From assembly GCA_031253985.1 (NCBI GenBank), contig JAIRVH010000028.1, positions 16,560 to 80,559 on the forward strand: a DNA stretch of 64,000 bases, written 5' to 3'. The position numbers were made by a program, and so were the translations under genes. Shown piece by piece: positions 1 to 8,007 of the stretch. The notes beneath the pieces were generated by a model that was not told the DNA's origin, did not search any database, and saw nothing but the letters and a program-made list of their open reading frames with translations. The stretch's first letter is position 1. The number at the start of each line of letters is the position of its first letter. The stretch comes from Sphingobacterium sp. (GTDB lineage: Bacteria > Bacteroidota > Bacteroidia > Sphingobacteriales > Sphingobacteriaceae).

Positions 1-199
1 ATTCATGGTTGTCGGATTGTTTTAACAAATATAAAAATTATCTACAGCATTCAAAGTGCTTTATTTCAGGTATTTTGTTTGTAGTAAATTCTTCATCCTA
101 AAGACTAAATGTTATATTAGTAATCTCACTAGGGGTGTACCAATGACAATCGTCTTTCTAGTGTTAAATACAAAATATCAATATAAACCAAACTAAACA

Positions 200-1483
200 A
201 TGAAGAGAAAAGAGTTTATCAAAAGTACAGGTCTTTTGGCTGCGTCTGCACTTTTTGCACAGGCAAAAGTTTTCGGTTTTCAATCGGATACAGTCCGTGT
301 TGGGTTGATCGGTACAAATGGCATGGGCTGGTCTAACCTCAATGCTATTCTAAAAGTTCCGGGAGTAGTATGTACAGCACTGTGTGATGTGGATGAAAAT
401 GTTTTGAAGAATCGTGTTGCGGAATTAGCGAAACGGGATATCAAGGTAAAGACCTATATCGATTATAAAGACCTCTTGAAAGCGAATGATGTTGACGTTG
501 TGATTGTCGCTACGCCGGATCATTGGCACTGTATGCAGATGGTTGATGCGGTTGCGGCTGGTAAAGATGTATATGTAGAAAAGCCTATTGGCAACTCCAT
601 TCGGGAATGCGAAATCATGGTAGCTGCGGCCAAAAAACACAAACGTATCGTGCAGGTGGGACAATGGCAACGGAGTCAGCAGCATTTTAGAGATGCGATG
701 GACTTTGTTCATAGCGGGAAATTAGGGAAAATACGTCTTGTAAAGGCTTGGGCTTACCAAGGCTGGATGAAGAGCATTCCCGTGCAGGCAGATGCTCCGG
801 TTCCTACTGGGGTGCATTATGATGAATGGTTGGGACCAGCTCCAAAGCGGCCTTTCAACCCTAATCGTTTTCACTTTAATTTTAGATGGTACTGGGATTA
901 TGCTGGTGGTCTGATGACCGACTGGGGCGTTCATATGTTGGATTATGCGCTGATCGGAATGAAGGTGTCAGATCCTGTTTCGGTTATGGCTGCTGGGGGG
1001 AAATTTGCTTATCCTGACGATGCCGCTGAAACACCAGATAGCCTAACAACGGTATATGAGTTTGATGGATTTAATGTTCAATGGGAGCAGGCAACAGGTA
1101 TAGATTTGGGTCCTTACCAAAAGACGCACGGAGTTGCCTTTATTGGTAATAACGGTACGTTGGTTGTCAATCGCGAAGGCTGGGAGGTAATTCCGGAGAA
1201 GGGAAGAATGGATGCTGTCTCTTTTCAGCGTTCTCAAGACAATGGATTGGACAAGCATATGGTTAATTTTGTCTCCGCAGTCAGACAAAAGTCAGTTGAG
1301 GGACTGCATGCTCCAATAGAAGCTGGGGCACATATCGCCATATTCTCGCAGATGGGAAATATTGCTTATCGGACCAAAAAGAAATTATTCTGGGATAAAC
1401 AAAAGCGCAGTTTCAATGATAAGGATGCAGACCGGTACTTAGCTAAAGTTTATCACAACGGTTATCATCTGCCCAAAGTCTAA
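200..1483 (+). CDS. Gfo/Idh/MocA family oxidoreductase, exported
   Basis: 427 aa. An N-terminal signal region (residues 1-26, starting KRKEFIKSTG, a weak KR version of the twin-arginine motif usual in this Bacteroidota subfamily) precedes a Rossmann fold with the dinucleotide motif VGLIGTNGMGW near residues 34-44. The EKP motif that carries the conserved lysine is at 127-129, and the C-terminal alpha/beta domain has the usual GGLMTDWGVHMLDY stretch. Family members oxidise or reduce sugars and inositols with NAD(P). The substrate cannot be read from the sequence. The fucosidase begins 6 bp downstream, so the two are probably co-transcribed and act on a deoxy-sugar or a related glycan product. 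Periplasmic location is inferred from the signal. Confidence 0.88.
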   Translation: MKRKEFIKSTGLLAASALFAQAKVFGFQSDTVRVGLIGTNGMGWSNLNAILKVPGVVCTALCDVDENVLKNRVAELAKRDIKVKTYIDYKDLLKANDVDVVIVATPDHWHCMQMVDAVAAGKDVYVEKPIGNSIRECEIMVAAAKKHKRIVQVGQWQRSQQHFRDAMDFVHSGKLGKIRLVKAWAYQGWMKSIPVQADAPVPTGVHYDEWLGPAPKRPFNPNRFHFNFRWYWDYAGGLMTDWGVHMLDYALIGMKVSDPVSVMAAGGKFAYPDDAAETPDSLTTVYEFDGFNVQWEQATGIDLGPYQKTHGVAFIGNNGTLVVNREGWEVIPEKGRMDAVSFQRSQDNGLDKHMVNFVSAVRQKSVEGLHAPIEAGAHIAIFSQMGNIAYRTKKKLFWDKQKRSFNDKDADRYLAKVYHNGYHLPKV

Positions 1484-1489
1484 GGAAAT

Positions 1490-2965
1490 ATGGGTGTCAA
1501 AGGTATTGTATTTGGCCTCGCTCTGGCAGCATTGACTACGAAGCAAGTTTCGGCGCAACAGATGGAAAAAATGTGGGATGGTCAAGGGGGGAACAATTCG
1601 ATTTCCCAAAATCGAGGTAAGTTGTTCCGTGACGGCAAATATGCGATGTTTATCCATTGGGGGATCTATTCGCAGCTGGCAAATACCTGGAAGGGGAAAA
1701 CGTTTTATGGTATAGGAGAATGGCTCATGAACAAGAGCATGGCCAATATTCCTGTTGCTGACTATATGGCTGCGGCTTCGCTGTTCCATCCGGATCATTT
1801 TGACGCAAAAGCTATTGTACAGCTAGCAAACGATGCAGGGATGCGTTATATCGTTATTACGAGTAAACATCACGATGGATTTTCGATGTTTCATTCTAAA
1901 GTGAACCCATTCAATATTGTAGAGGCTACGGATTTTAAGCGTGATCCAATGATTGAACTTGCAAAGGCGTGTAAGGAAGGTGGGATTGGCTTTGGCTTTT
2001 ATTATTCACAAAATCAGGATTGGACTTATCCTGGGGGAAATGGAGGACCTAAGACGGATGCATCTGGTCGGGAGAAAACATTCGATGATTACTTTTGGGA
2101 GAAATGTTATCCTGAAGTAGAGCAGATCACGACACAGTATGGGCCTATAGAACTGGTTTGGTTTGATACACCTGGCGGGATGGATAAGAAGTATGCCCAA
2201 AAGCTTGTTGATCTAGTTCATAAAAATCAGCCTGGCGCCTATGTCTCCGGGCGAGTAGGGCATGGACTTGGTGATTATTCCACTTTGGGTGATATGGAAG
2301 TGCCGCGACAGAACGTACCGGGACTCTGGGAAGCTGTGGATGTAACAAATGATTCCTGGGGTTATGCTTGGTACGACAACAACTGGAAGAGTGCCCGTGA
2401 GATCCTATTACGTACTTTGTCGACTATTGGTCGAGGTGGGACTTACATGTTAAATGTCGGACCTAAGCCGGATGGATCTATTCCAGAACCGGCGATCTTG
2501 GCTTTGCGGGGTGCCGGTGCCTGGATCAGGAAATATCCACAGACTGTTTACAGCGCTCAGGCTTCTCCCTGGGGACGTGCTTTGCCGTGGGGTGATGCCA
2601 CGGTGCAGGGAAATAAAATTTCATTGCTGGTTTATCACTGGCCGAGCAATGGAATGCTGTTTGTCCCTGGGTTGACAAGCGATATAAAGTCAATCAGTCT
2701 ACTACAATCTACAGGTAAGAAGCCCCTAACATATACCGTCGAAGGAAAATGGTTAAAAATCAATACACCGTTGGTGGCTTCTGATCCTCTTGTTTCTGTT
2801 ATTGAAGTTGATCTTAAAGAAAAACCCCGCATCGAAAATATGCTTGGTATTGACCCTGCTATAGAAACGATTGTTCCTGTTGATTTTGCTCAGGCAGAAG
2901 AATGCAATAAAAAAGGGAAATCCTGGATGGAGAAATTTGCGAATGGAAGCATGTTGTGCAGGTAG
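1490..2965 (+). CDS. GH29 alpha-L-fucosidase, catalytic part of a frameshifted gene
   Basis: 491 aa open frame with a cleavable signal peptide (1-22) and a GH29 (beta/alpha)8 domain: YAMFIHWGIYSQ near the start, TSKHHDGFSMF, and the nucleophile region LVWFD with Asp226. It hydrolyses alpha-L-fucosyl linkages in the periplasm. The last dozen residues after MEKF look out of frame. One base earlier the reading continues as EWKHVVQVGQW into the next open frame (2956-3255), so the natural protein probably ran to about 588 aa with a C-terminal beta-sandwich. The likely site is the TTTGCGAA at 2936-2943, where one base seems to be missing. The catalytic domain itself is complete, so the truncated enzyme might still fold. 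Confidence 0.85.
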   Translation: MGVKGIVFGLALAALTTKQVSAQQMEKMWDGQGGNNSISQNRGKLFRDGKYAMFIHWGIYSQLANTWKGKTFYGIGEWLMNKSMANIPVADYMAAASLFHPDHFDAKAIVQLANDAGMRYIVITSKHHDGFSMFHSKVNPFNIVEATDFKRDPMIELAKACKEGGIGFGFYYSQNQDWTYPGGNGGPKTDASGREKTFDDYFWEKCYPEVEQITTQYGPIELVWFDTPGGMDKKYAQKLVDLVHKNQPGAYVSGRVGHGLGDYSTLGDMEVPRQNVPGLWEAVDVTNDSWGYAWYDNNWKSAREILLRTLSTIGRGGTYMLNVGPKPDGSIPEPAILALRGAGAWIRKYPQTVYSAQASPWGRALPWGDATVQGNKISLLVYHWPSNGMLFVPGLTSDIKSISLLQSTGKKPLTYTVEGKWLKINTPLVASDPLVSVIEVDLKEKPRIENMLGIDPAIETIVPVDFAQAEECNKKGKSWMEKFANGSMLCR

Positions 2966-3255
2966 GACAATGGAACGATAAAAGTCGTCTAACATACGAA
3001 ATTGATGTTGCCAAACCTGGATATTATCAATTGGATTTAAATTACGCGGGTGAGGGCAGGGTGGTGTGGAAGATCGAAAGTTCGTCTGGGGAGCTGTTGC
3101 AGAACCAGCAGGTGGCAGCTTCTATTTACAATTGGTATCCTTGGGGTTGGATGAAATTTAACACGGCAGGACGTCATAAAATTACTGTTTCATTTCTAGA
3201 GGGAAATGGCAATAAGGCCAGCCTCTGTGCTCTTCGATTTAAACCTGTAGAATAG
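2941..3255 (+). pseudogene. Detached C-terminal domain of the GH29 fucosidase (frameshift)
   Basis: About 105 codons in the -1 frame relative to the fucosidase, beginning EWKHVVQVGQW and ending at TAG 3253-3255. The composition (WKIESSSGELLQNQQ, YPWGWMKFNTAGRHKITVSFLEG) is that of the small beta-sandwich, carbohydrate-binding-like domain that closes many Bacteroidota GH29 enzymes. It has no signal peptide, no promoter and only a GTG at 2956 as a possible start, so it is best read as the rest of the upstream gene. Either a real frameshift mutation or a sequencing error would explain it. Confidence 0.75.
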
Positions 3256-3278
3256 ACTATAAGTAATCTATTCTACAG
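3245..3278. terminator. Bidirectional hairpin shared by convergent genes
   Basis: Perfect 12-bp stem, CTGTAGAATAGA (3245-3256) and TCTATTCTACAG (3267-3278), with a 10-base loop. It contains the stop codons of both the fucosidase fragment and the convergent HxlR gene. There is no strong T run, so efficiency is uncertain. Confidence 0.55.
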
Positions 3279-3609
3279 ATGCTTCGACAATTACTTTTCG
3301 ATGGTCTCTGCCCCAATTGATCATCTCTTGAATAATATTTCCGAAGGTCCGGCAGTAGGCTGTCGGCACGTATTCGATGAGTACCGGAGTATCCGGGTAA
3401 ACTTTTCTGCTCACCAGTTTATTGAGTTCCATATCTTTCAATTCTTTGGATAGCATTCGGGTTGTGATACCCGGAATACTTCTTTCAATTTCTCTAAATC
3501 TTTTATTGCCGTTACAGAGCGAATTTATAATGGGAATCCGCCATTTCCCACCTATAAAATATAAGGTATCTTGTAATGCTCTTAATTCTTCTACTTGATC
3601 TCTTTCCAT
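3268..3609 (-). CDS. HxlR-family winged-helix transcriptional regulator
   Basis: 113 aa, the normal size for HxlR regulators. The family signature is clear: GGKWRIPIINSLCNGNKRFREIERSIPGI followed by TRMLSKELKDMELNKLVSRKVY and the wing. These proteins bind DNA as dimers and usually control a divergently transcribed oxidoreductase in response to quinones, aldehydes or other electrophiles. Here the divergent neighbour is an SDR starting 79 bp away, and the intergenic gap carries an inverted repeat over both predicted -10 regions. It therefore probably represses the SDR and itself. The effector is unknown. Confidence 0.9.
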   Translation of the reverse strand: MERDQVEELRALQDTLYFIGGKWRIPIINSLCNGNKRFREIERSIPGITTRMLSKELKDMELNKLVSRKVYPDTPVLIEYVPTAYCRTFGNIIQEMINWGRDHRKVIVEASVE

Positions 3610-3618
3610 GTTGAATGT

Positions 3619-3674
3619 TGATATACTCTGTTATACTGGTAACAAATGTATATCAAATACGCGATATATTTGTT
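3619..3674. promoter_or_regulatory. Overlapping divergent promoters and HxlR operator candidate
   Basis: The plus-strand -7 element TATATTTG lies at 3665-3672 (SDR) and the minus-strand one, TACATTTG, at 3643-3650 (HxlR). Two inverted repeats cover them: TGATATAC (3619-3626) with GTATATCA (3648-3655), and AACAAAT (3641-3647) with ATTTGTT (3668-3674). The arms overlap the -7 boxes, which suits repression of both promoters by the HxlR protein. That assignment is an inference from position. Confidence 0.5.
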
Positions 3675-3688
3675 AAAAAATTATAACA

Positions 3689-4438
3689 ATGAGAAATTTA
3701 GAAAACAAAGTCGTCTTAGTTACAGGCGGAAATAGTGGAATTGGTTTTGCAACAGCAAAGGAGTTTATCGAAAATGGTGCTAAGGTTATCATCACAGGCA
3801 GAAGAAGGGGGGCTGTTGAGCAAGCTGCTGACGAGATTGGAGCAATAGGTTATGTTGCGGATCAAGCTTCTCTACCGGATATTGAGAACCTATCTTTAGA
3901 GATTAAGAGCCGGTTTGGAAATATTGATATATTATTTATCAATGCTGGTATCACCGGTGAAGGAAGTTTGATAGATACAGCATCCGAAGTGAATTTTGAT
4001 GCTGTTATGGATATTAATTTAAAAGGTTCATATTTTACGTTGAGCCGCTTTATTCCACTGCTTCGGTACGGTGGATCTGTGGTTATTCTTTCATCGAATG
4101 TAGCCTCATTAAATATGCCGCAAAGCTCTATTTATCAAGCAAGCAAAGCTGCTGTTAATTCGATTGCCAGGACTGCCGCGATGGAACTTGCCGGTCGCAA
4201 AATCCGGGTGAATACGGTCAGCCCTGGTCCGACGCGTACAGAGGTGCTTAACAAGAATTATGATCAGCAGACTGTCGAAGACATTTGGAATCACTTGGCT
4301 GCATCATCTCCGCTACAAAAAATAGGAACCGCTGAAGATGTCGCAAAAATGGTTGTTTATTTGAGCAGTGATGCAGCATCCTATATCACTGGTGCCGATT
4401 TTGTTTTGGACGGAGGAATGCGAATTAAACATTCATAA
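3689..4438 (+). CDS. SDR-family NAD(P)-dependent oxidoreductase
   Basis: 249 aa classical short-chain dehydrogenase/reductase. The cofactor motif TGGNSGIG is at residues 12-19, NAG at 85-87, the catalytic Ser in ILSSNVAS (about 135), and the YxxxK pair is Tyr149/Lys153. The C terminus ends with the typical TGADFVLDGGM. It is a cytosolic reductase of a carbonyl substrate; the substrate is not predictable. Divergence from an HxlR regulator suggests induction by a reactive carbonyl or quinone compound. Confidence 0.92.
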   Translation: MRNLENKVVLVTGGNSGIGFATAKEFIENGAKVIITGRRRGAVEQAADEIGAIGYVADQASLPDIENLSLEIKSRFGNIDILFINAGITGEGSLIDTASEVNFDAVMDINLKGSYFTLSRFIPLLRYGGSVVILSSNVASLNMPQSSIYQASKAAVNSIARTAAMELAGRKIRVNTVSPGPTRTEVLNKNYDQQTVEDIWNHLAASSPLQKIGTAEDVAKMVVYLSSDAASYITGADFVLDGGMRIKHS

Positions 4439-4478
4439 CTTGCCGTTATAGCGCTATTAAAGAGCTTGAAGCAATAGA

Positions 4479-4522
4479 TTTATCCTTCCTATGGTACTGT
4501 CGCATACGAAGGATAAAAATTT
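4479..4522. terminator. Hairpin between convergent SDR and cold-shock protein genes
   Basis: TTTATCCTTC (4479-4488) pairs perfectly with GAAGGATAAA (4508-4517). An inner TATG/CATA pair extends the stem, and it is followed by AAATTT. It sits between convergent genes and may serve both. Confidence 0.6.
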
Positions 4523-4583
4523 AACTTATTTCGTTCTGTGATTTAATTATTTACTGAAAATATACTATTCGGTAATGTACGTA

Positions 4584-5426
4584 TTATTGCATCAATGTTT
4601 GTATTTTTTCGATAGAATCTTCATTCTCCAAAAACTCAACATAAGGTAATAAGGGTTCAATATCCTTTTTGTCCATTGTTTCGATGTCTTCAAATAGCGC
4701 ATTGACAAAATCATTGCAAAAAGATTTGCCAAAGCTGTACGTGTTGATTCTATCAAGATCCTCACAATTTATTTCAGTAGCGTTCAGATTAAATACGACT
4801 TCAGGTATTTCGTAGTCGCCTTCGCCTGGATAACCAATATATCTGAACATTCTTTCTTTCCATACCCGAAATAAAATCTGATGGGACACATGTTTTCCAA
4901 AGTATTCGTATACGTTGGAAAGTAGATCGGCAGCAATTTCTTTTTCGAAAATACCAGTGACACTTTTATCAATCAATTCGGCATAAGGAATAAAAACTGA
5001 GCTGTTGAAATGAGCATCGAAATTAGCGGTAAGCATTGCCAATATGTGTTCTTTGGGCTGGGTTCTTAAGAGTTGTCTTGCGGTCAATGAGGTTAAGTTG
5101 TGCTTTTGTTCTCTACCGTGACTGTCGGGGATGAGTACGGTATATTCTTTATCGAGGAGTGAGATGACGTATTTCCAATCCTCAGGCCTTTTGAGAATCC
5201 TGCAGTTTTGGGCGAGGTAACCATTCCTTTTGGGATCAGGTTTTTTATCGCCGACAATCACTTCTCCAGGTTGAATAATATGTTCTGGAGGGACTTTAAA
5301 CCTACGTATATGCACAAAAAGTTCTTCTCCGGAAGGTAACGCAAGTGTACCAAATCCTTTGTTATTGTCGAACCATTTGACAGCGCCGATAAACATGGCT
5401 GGAGTTGAGTTTTGTTTCAATAACAT
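4584..5426 (-). CDS. Cold-shock-domain protein with uncharacterised C-terminal region
   Basis: 280 aa. Residues about 12-75 form an OB-fold cold-shock domain: GAVKWFDNNKGFGTLALPSGEELFVHIRRF carries RNP1-like KGFGTL and RNP2-like LFVHI. The remaining 200 residues are mostly helical and acidic, and I do not recognise a domain in them. The protein is four times longer than a CspA-type chaperone. The CSD implies single-strand nucleic acid binding; the job of the tail is unknown. Start is at Met1 here, but Met11 (MFIGAVKWF, 5396) would also give an intact CSD. It lies 91 bp downstream of the AraC gene on the same strand. Confidence 0.75.
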   Translation of the reverse strand: MLLKQNSTPAMFIGAVKWFDNNKGFGTLALPSGEELFVHIRRFKVPPEHIIQPGEVIVGDKKPDPKRNGYLAQNCRILKRPEDWKYVISLLDKEYTVLIPDSHGREQKHNLTSLTARQLLRTQPKEHILAMLTANFDAHFNSSVFIPYAELIDKSVTGIFEKEIAADLLSNVYEYFGKHVSHQILFRVWKERMFRYIGYPGEGDYEIPEVVFNLNATEINCEDLDRINTYSFGKSFCNDFVNALFEDIETMDKKDIEPLLPYVEFLENEDSIEKIQTLMQ

Positions 5427-5517
5427 AAAGGTAATGAATAAATGCCTTTATTAGGTATTGAAAATGAAATATTTGCAATTATTTGTTGTAAAAGACTGTC
5501 TTTTTCTAAAAATTTAT

Positions 5518-6456
5518 CTACTTCATGGGCTGTGGGAAAGATTTTCGAAAGGCTAGGGGGGACATATTTGTTTTGGCTTTAAAAAGTTTGTTAAAAGATT
5601 GTGGATGCCCAAATCCTAATCCATAGGCGACCTCACTAACCGATAGGTTGGTGACGGACAGCTGCTCTTTCGCTCTCTCAATAATCTTTTGCTGTATAAA
5701 ATGCTGAGTGTTTTCACCAGTCTGGAGACGTAGCATATCTGTTAGGTAACTAGCGGAAATATGCAGCTGCTGAGCAAGATACTGTACTGTAGGAATGCCT
5801 TGTTCGATCGACTTATTGCTTGAGAAATATTCTTCAAGTAGTCCTTCCAGCTTTGCAATGAGCTCATTATTGACTGCTTTTCTGGTAATAAACTGCCGTT
5901 TATAAAAACGATTGGCATAGTTTAATAATAATTCTATATACGAAATTATAACATCTTGGCTAAAGTCGTCGATTCGGTTTGCTAATTCCTCTTCAATACG
6001 CTGGAAGATAGCAATGATGCTTTCTTTTTCCTTCTCGGATAAATGCAGGGCTTCATTTGTTGAATAAGAAAAGAAGCCATAATACTTTATTTTCTTTGCC
6101 AGGGGATAATTCCATAGAAAATCCGGGTGTATCAAAAGGGTGTATCGGGAGCATACCTCACCATCATTGGTACCATGGTTTCCAATGATCTGATTTGGAG
6201 CTGCAAACAGAAGGCCACCTTGGTCAAAATCGTAATAACCTTGTCCATATAGCAGTTTTCCTGTAACAGGTGGTTTATAGGATATTTTATAAAAATTAAG
6301 CACATGCGGTTGAGGCATGCGATTTAACAGAACTTGATTGGTCGTTCCATTGACGATACTGACCAAAGGGTGCGCAGGCATGGGGAGACCAAAGGCACGA
6401 TGAATATCGGATAAAGATTCCATTTTTTTTGGAAAGGCTTTTTGTTCTTTTTTCAT
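5518..6456 (-). CDS. AraC-family transcriptional regulator
   Basis: 312 aa. The N-terminal half looks like a cupin-type ligand-sensing domain. Residues about 205-305 hold two helix-turn-helix motifs (VQYLAQQLHISASYLTDMLRLQTG and LSVSEVAYGLGFGHPQSFNKLFKAKTNMSPLAFRK), the AraC signature. It probably activates the adjacent SDR gene, which lies just upstream on the same strand, a common arrangement in Sphingobacteria. Met12 (6423) is an alternative start. Upstream of the gene lies a perfect 15-bp inverted repeat. Confidence 0.9.
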   Translation of the reverse strand: MKKEQKAFPKKMESLSDIHRAFGLPMPAHPLVSIVNGTTNQVLLNRMPQPHVLNFYKISYKPPVTGKLLYGQGYYDFDQGGLLFAAPNQIIGNHGTNDGEVCSRYTLLIHPDFLWNYPLAKKIKYYGFFSYSTNEALHLSEKEKESIIAIFQRIEEELANRIDDFSQDVIISYIELLLNYANRFYKRQFITRKAVNNELIAKLEGLLEEYFSSNKSIEQGIPTVQYLAQQLHISASYLTDMLRLQTGENTQHFIQQKIIERAKEQLSVTNLSVSEVAYGLGFGHPQSFNKLFKAKTNMSPLAFRKSFPQPMK

Positions 6457-6471
6457 TCTTGAATTTACATA

Positions 6472-6508
6472 ATTCTCGTTTACGATAAAACCTATCGTAA
6501 ACGAGAAT
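6472..6508. repeat. Perfect 15-bp inverted repeat upstream of the AraC gene
   Basis: ATTCTCGTTTACGAT (6472-6486) and ATCGTAAACGAGAAT (6494-6508), separated by 7 bases. It sits in the 70-bp gap between two minus-strand genes, so it could be the terminator of the upstream SDR or an operator of the AraC gene. There is no T run in either orientation, which argues a little for the operator. Confidence 0.6.
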
Positions 6509-6526
6509 GAATAATTGACTTACAGA

Positions 6527-7369
6527 TTATATGGAAAGTCCTTGTGCTTGGGCCGAAATTGCATCCCATTCTTCCCAGGTATTTATTCTTTGAGCGTAGA
6601 TGTCACGTACCCAAGATAAGTTTCCTTTTCCAAGATTGAGCCTCAATGGAGGATTTACTGTATCAACTATACTGAAGATCGCAGCAGGTGTTGCATTTGG
6701 ATCACCTTTTTGCATCTGACCTAATTCATTGAAAAAATGACTTTTGAAATCGCGGTAGATATCAAGTCCCGCAGCGAATTGTAATGACTCCTGACTTCCA
6801 AATTCGGTGGCATAAGCCCCGGGTTCTATAATCGTGACGTTGATCCCAAAATCTTTAACTTCCAGTGCCAGGCTTTCGTGTATGGCTTCAAAGGCCCATT
6901 TTGAGGAACAGTAGTAACCGATGACGGGTAATGTGACGTGTCCAAGGTTACTTGATGTCCCTAGAATATGACCATGTCCTTGTTTGCGTAGAATGGGTAA
7001 AACAGCTTGGATAACAGCTACTGGGCCAAGGATATTGGTTTCGTATAGTTTTCTGATGTCATCCATGTTCGCCTCTTCGATTGTCCCAACTAGCGAATAG
7101 CCCGCATTATTAAGGACAATGTCTAAGCGCCCAAAATGCTCATATCCTTGTTCTACTGCGGTCTTCACTTTTTCAGTATCGGTCACATCGAGTTCCAGCG
7201 ACAATACATTATCGCCATATTTTTCGTTGAGATGCGCTATTGCCGAAAGTTTTCGAGCTGTCGCAATGACCTTGTCGCCTCTTTTAAGGGCTGCTTCTGT
7301 CCAGATTTTTCCAAATCCACGCGAGCTTCCGGTTATAAACCAGATTTTATTTTCAGATTGTTGTGCCAT
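6527..7369 (-). CDS. SDR-family oxidoreductase
   Basis: 280 aa when started at MAQQSENKIWF (7369). The longer frame to 7408 adds a non-conserved MRFLEICVTKRKN. The motif TGSSRGFG is at residues 13-20, NNAG at 87-90, and the catalytic pair Tyr153/Lys157 lies in GYYCSSKWAF. The RGFG variant and the PGAYATEF region resemble the subfamily often annotated as oxidoreductase/short-chain dehydrogenase next to AraC regulators. It is cytosolic and NAD(P)-dependent, with unknown substrate. Cassette with the AraC regulator downstream. Confidence 0.92.
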   Translation of the reverse strand: MAQQSENKIWFITGSSRGFGKIWTEAALKRGDKVIATARKLSAIAHLNEKYGDNVLSLELDVTDTEKVKTAVEQGYEHFGRLDIVLNNAGYSLVGTIEEANMDDIRKLYETNILGPVAVIQAVLPILRKQGHGHILGTSSNLGHVTLPVIGYYCSSKWAFEAIHESLALEVKDFGINVTIIEPGAYATEFGSQESLQFAAGLDIYRDFKSHFFNELGQMQKGDPNATPAAIFSIVDTVNPPLRLNLGKGNLSWVRDIYAQRINTWEEWDAISAQAQGLSI

Positions 7370-8007
7370 ATTTTTTCTTTTGGTAACACAAATTTCTAGA
7401 AACCGCAATCAAAAAAATTAGCCCAATTAGGGTGATGTGTAGCCGAAACGAGTTTTGGTAGGAATTCATGGAAAATTCCTTCTTTTATAGAAAGGCATTT
7501 TGCGAAAAAGGCGAGGCTACATGGTCTACAATATGGGCCAAAACATCGGCGGTTAAGAAAATGTGACTGCGGGGAACCTTATAAGATTGATGAACTGTCT
7601 TCTGTTTTTAAGTTGTTGTTGTGTAGGGTTATATGGTGTAAAAAAGTCATTTAATTTATTTTTCGTACCTTTGTACTGTCAAAAGACAGCATAGCGTGAG
7701 TTTATTCCGCTATTGCCGATGCGCCTGAATGGCAGGGTTTAGGTTGTTCGTAATACTTGTTGAAGTATATTTTGGAGATGCTTTAGTGCATTTCGTCTTT
7801 AAAAGATTAGTTTCTTTTTCATCATTGCTCTTATCGAACGGAGAGTAAAGTATGTTAGTTATAAGTTGATTGAACTGAATAGTAGGATTTCGATCACACG
7901 AACTCGACTGTAGGGATATTTTTATTTCAATGAATACAACGTAGGTGTTTAACCTTAGTGGATTACTTATGTCCGGATGGTTTACCGATGTTTAAAAAAA
8001 TTAAAGA
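7370..8007. other. Gene-free region with two structured segments and the opuA promoter
   Basis: No convincing coding frame on either strand. Segment one (7438-7521) has an outer stem TGTAGCC/GGCTACA enclosing an inner hairpin GGAATT/AATTCC (7461-7466, 7474-7479). Segment two begins with a Bacteroidota -7 element at 7666-7673 and runs as a leader of about 330 nt to the transporter gene at 8008. It contains stems ATAGCG/CGCTAT (7691-7713) and TGCC/GGCA (7714-7734). I cannot match either segment to a known RNA family. Confidence 0.5.
7666..7689 (+). promoter_or_regulatory. Promoter and start-site palindrome of the glycine betaine transporter operon
   Basis: TACCTTTG at 7666-7673 fits the Bacteroidota -7 consensus TAnnTTTG. 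The -33 element is not evident. CTGTC (7676-7680) and GACAG (7685-7689) form a short palindrome over the expected start of transcription, possibly an operator. Confidence 0.5.

Noticed and set aside
1439..1798. 119-residue open frame on the minus strand across the fucosidase start
   Set aside because: It runs antisense to two well-supported genes, has no domain similarity, and resembles the many antisense frames elsewhere.
2900..2945. Programmed -1 frameshifting at the A-rich run in the fucosidase
   Set aside because: The run AATAAAAAAGGG is not in the correct phase for a slippery heptamer, and homology-like residues MEKF continue past it, so the change lies later (near 2939).
7676..8007. 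ydaO-type c-di-AMP riboswitch upstream of the betaine transporter
   Set aside because: The position is tempting, but none of the conserved blocks I know from that riboswitch are recognisable.
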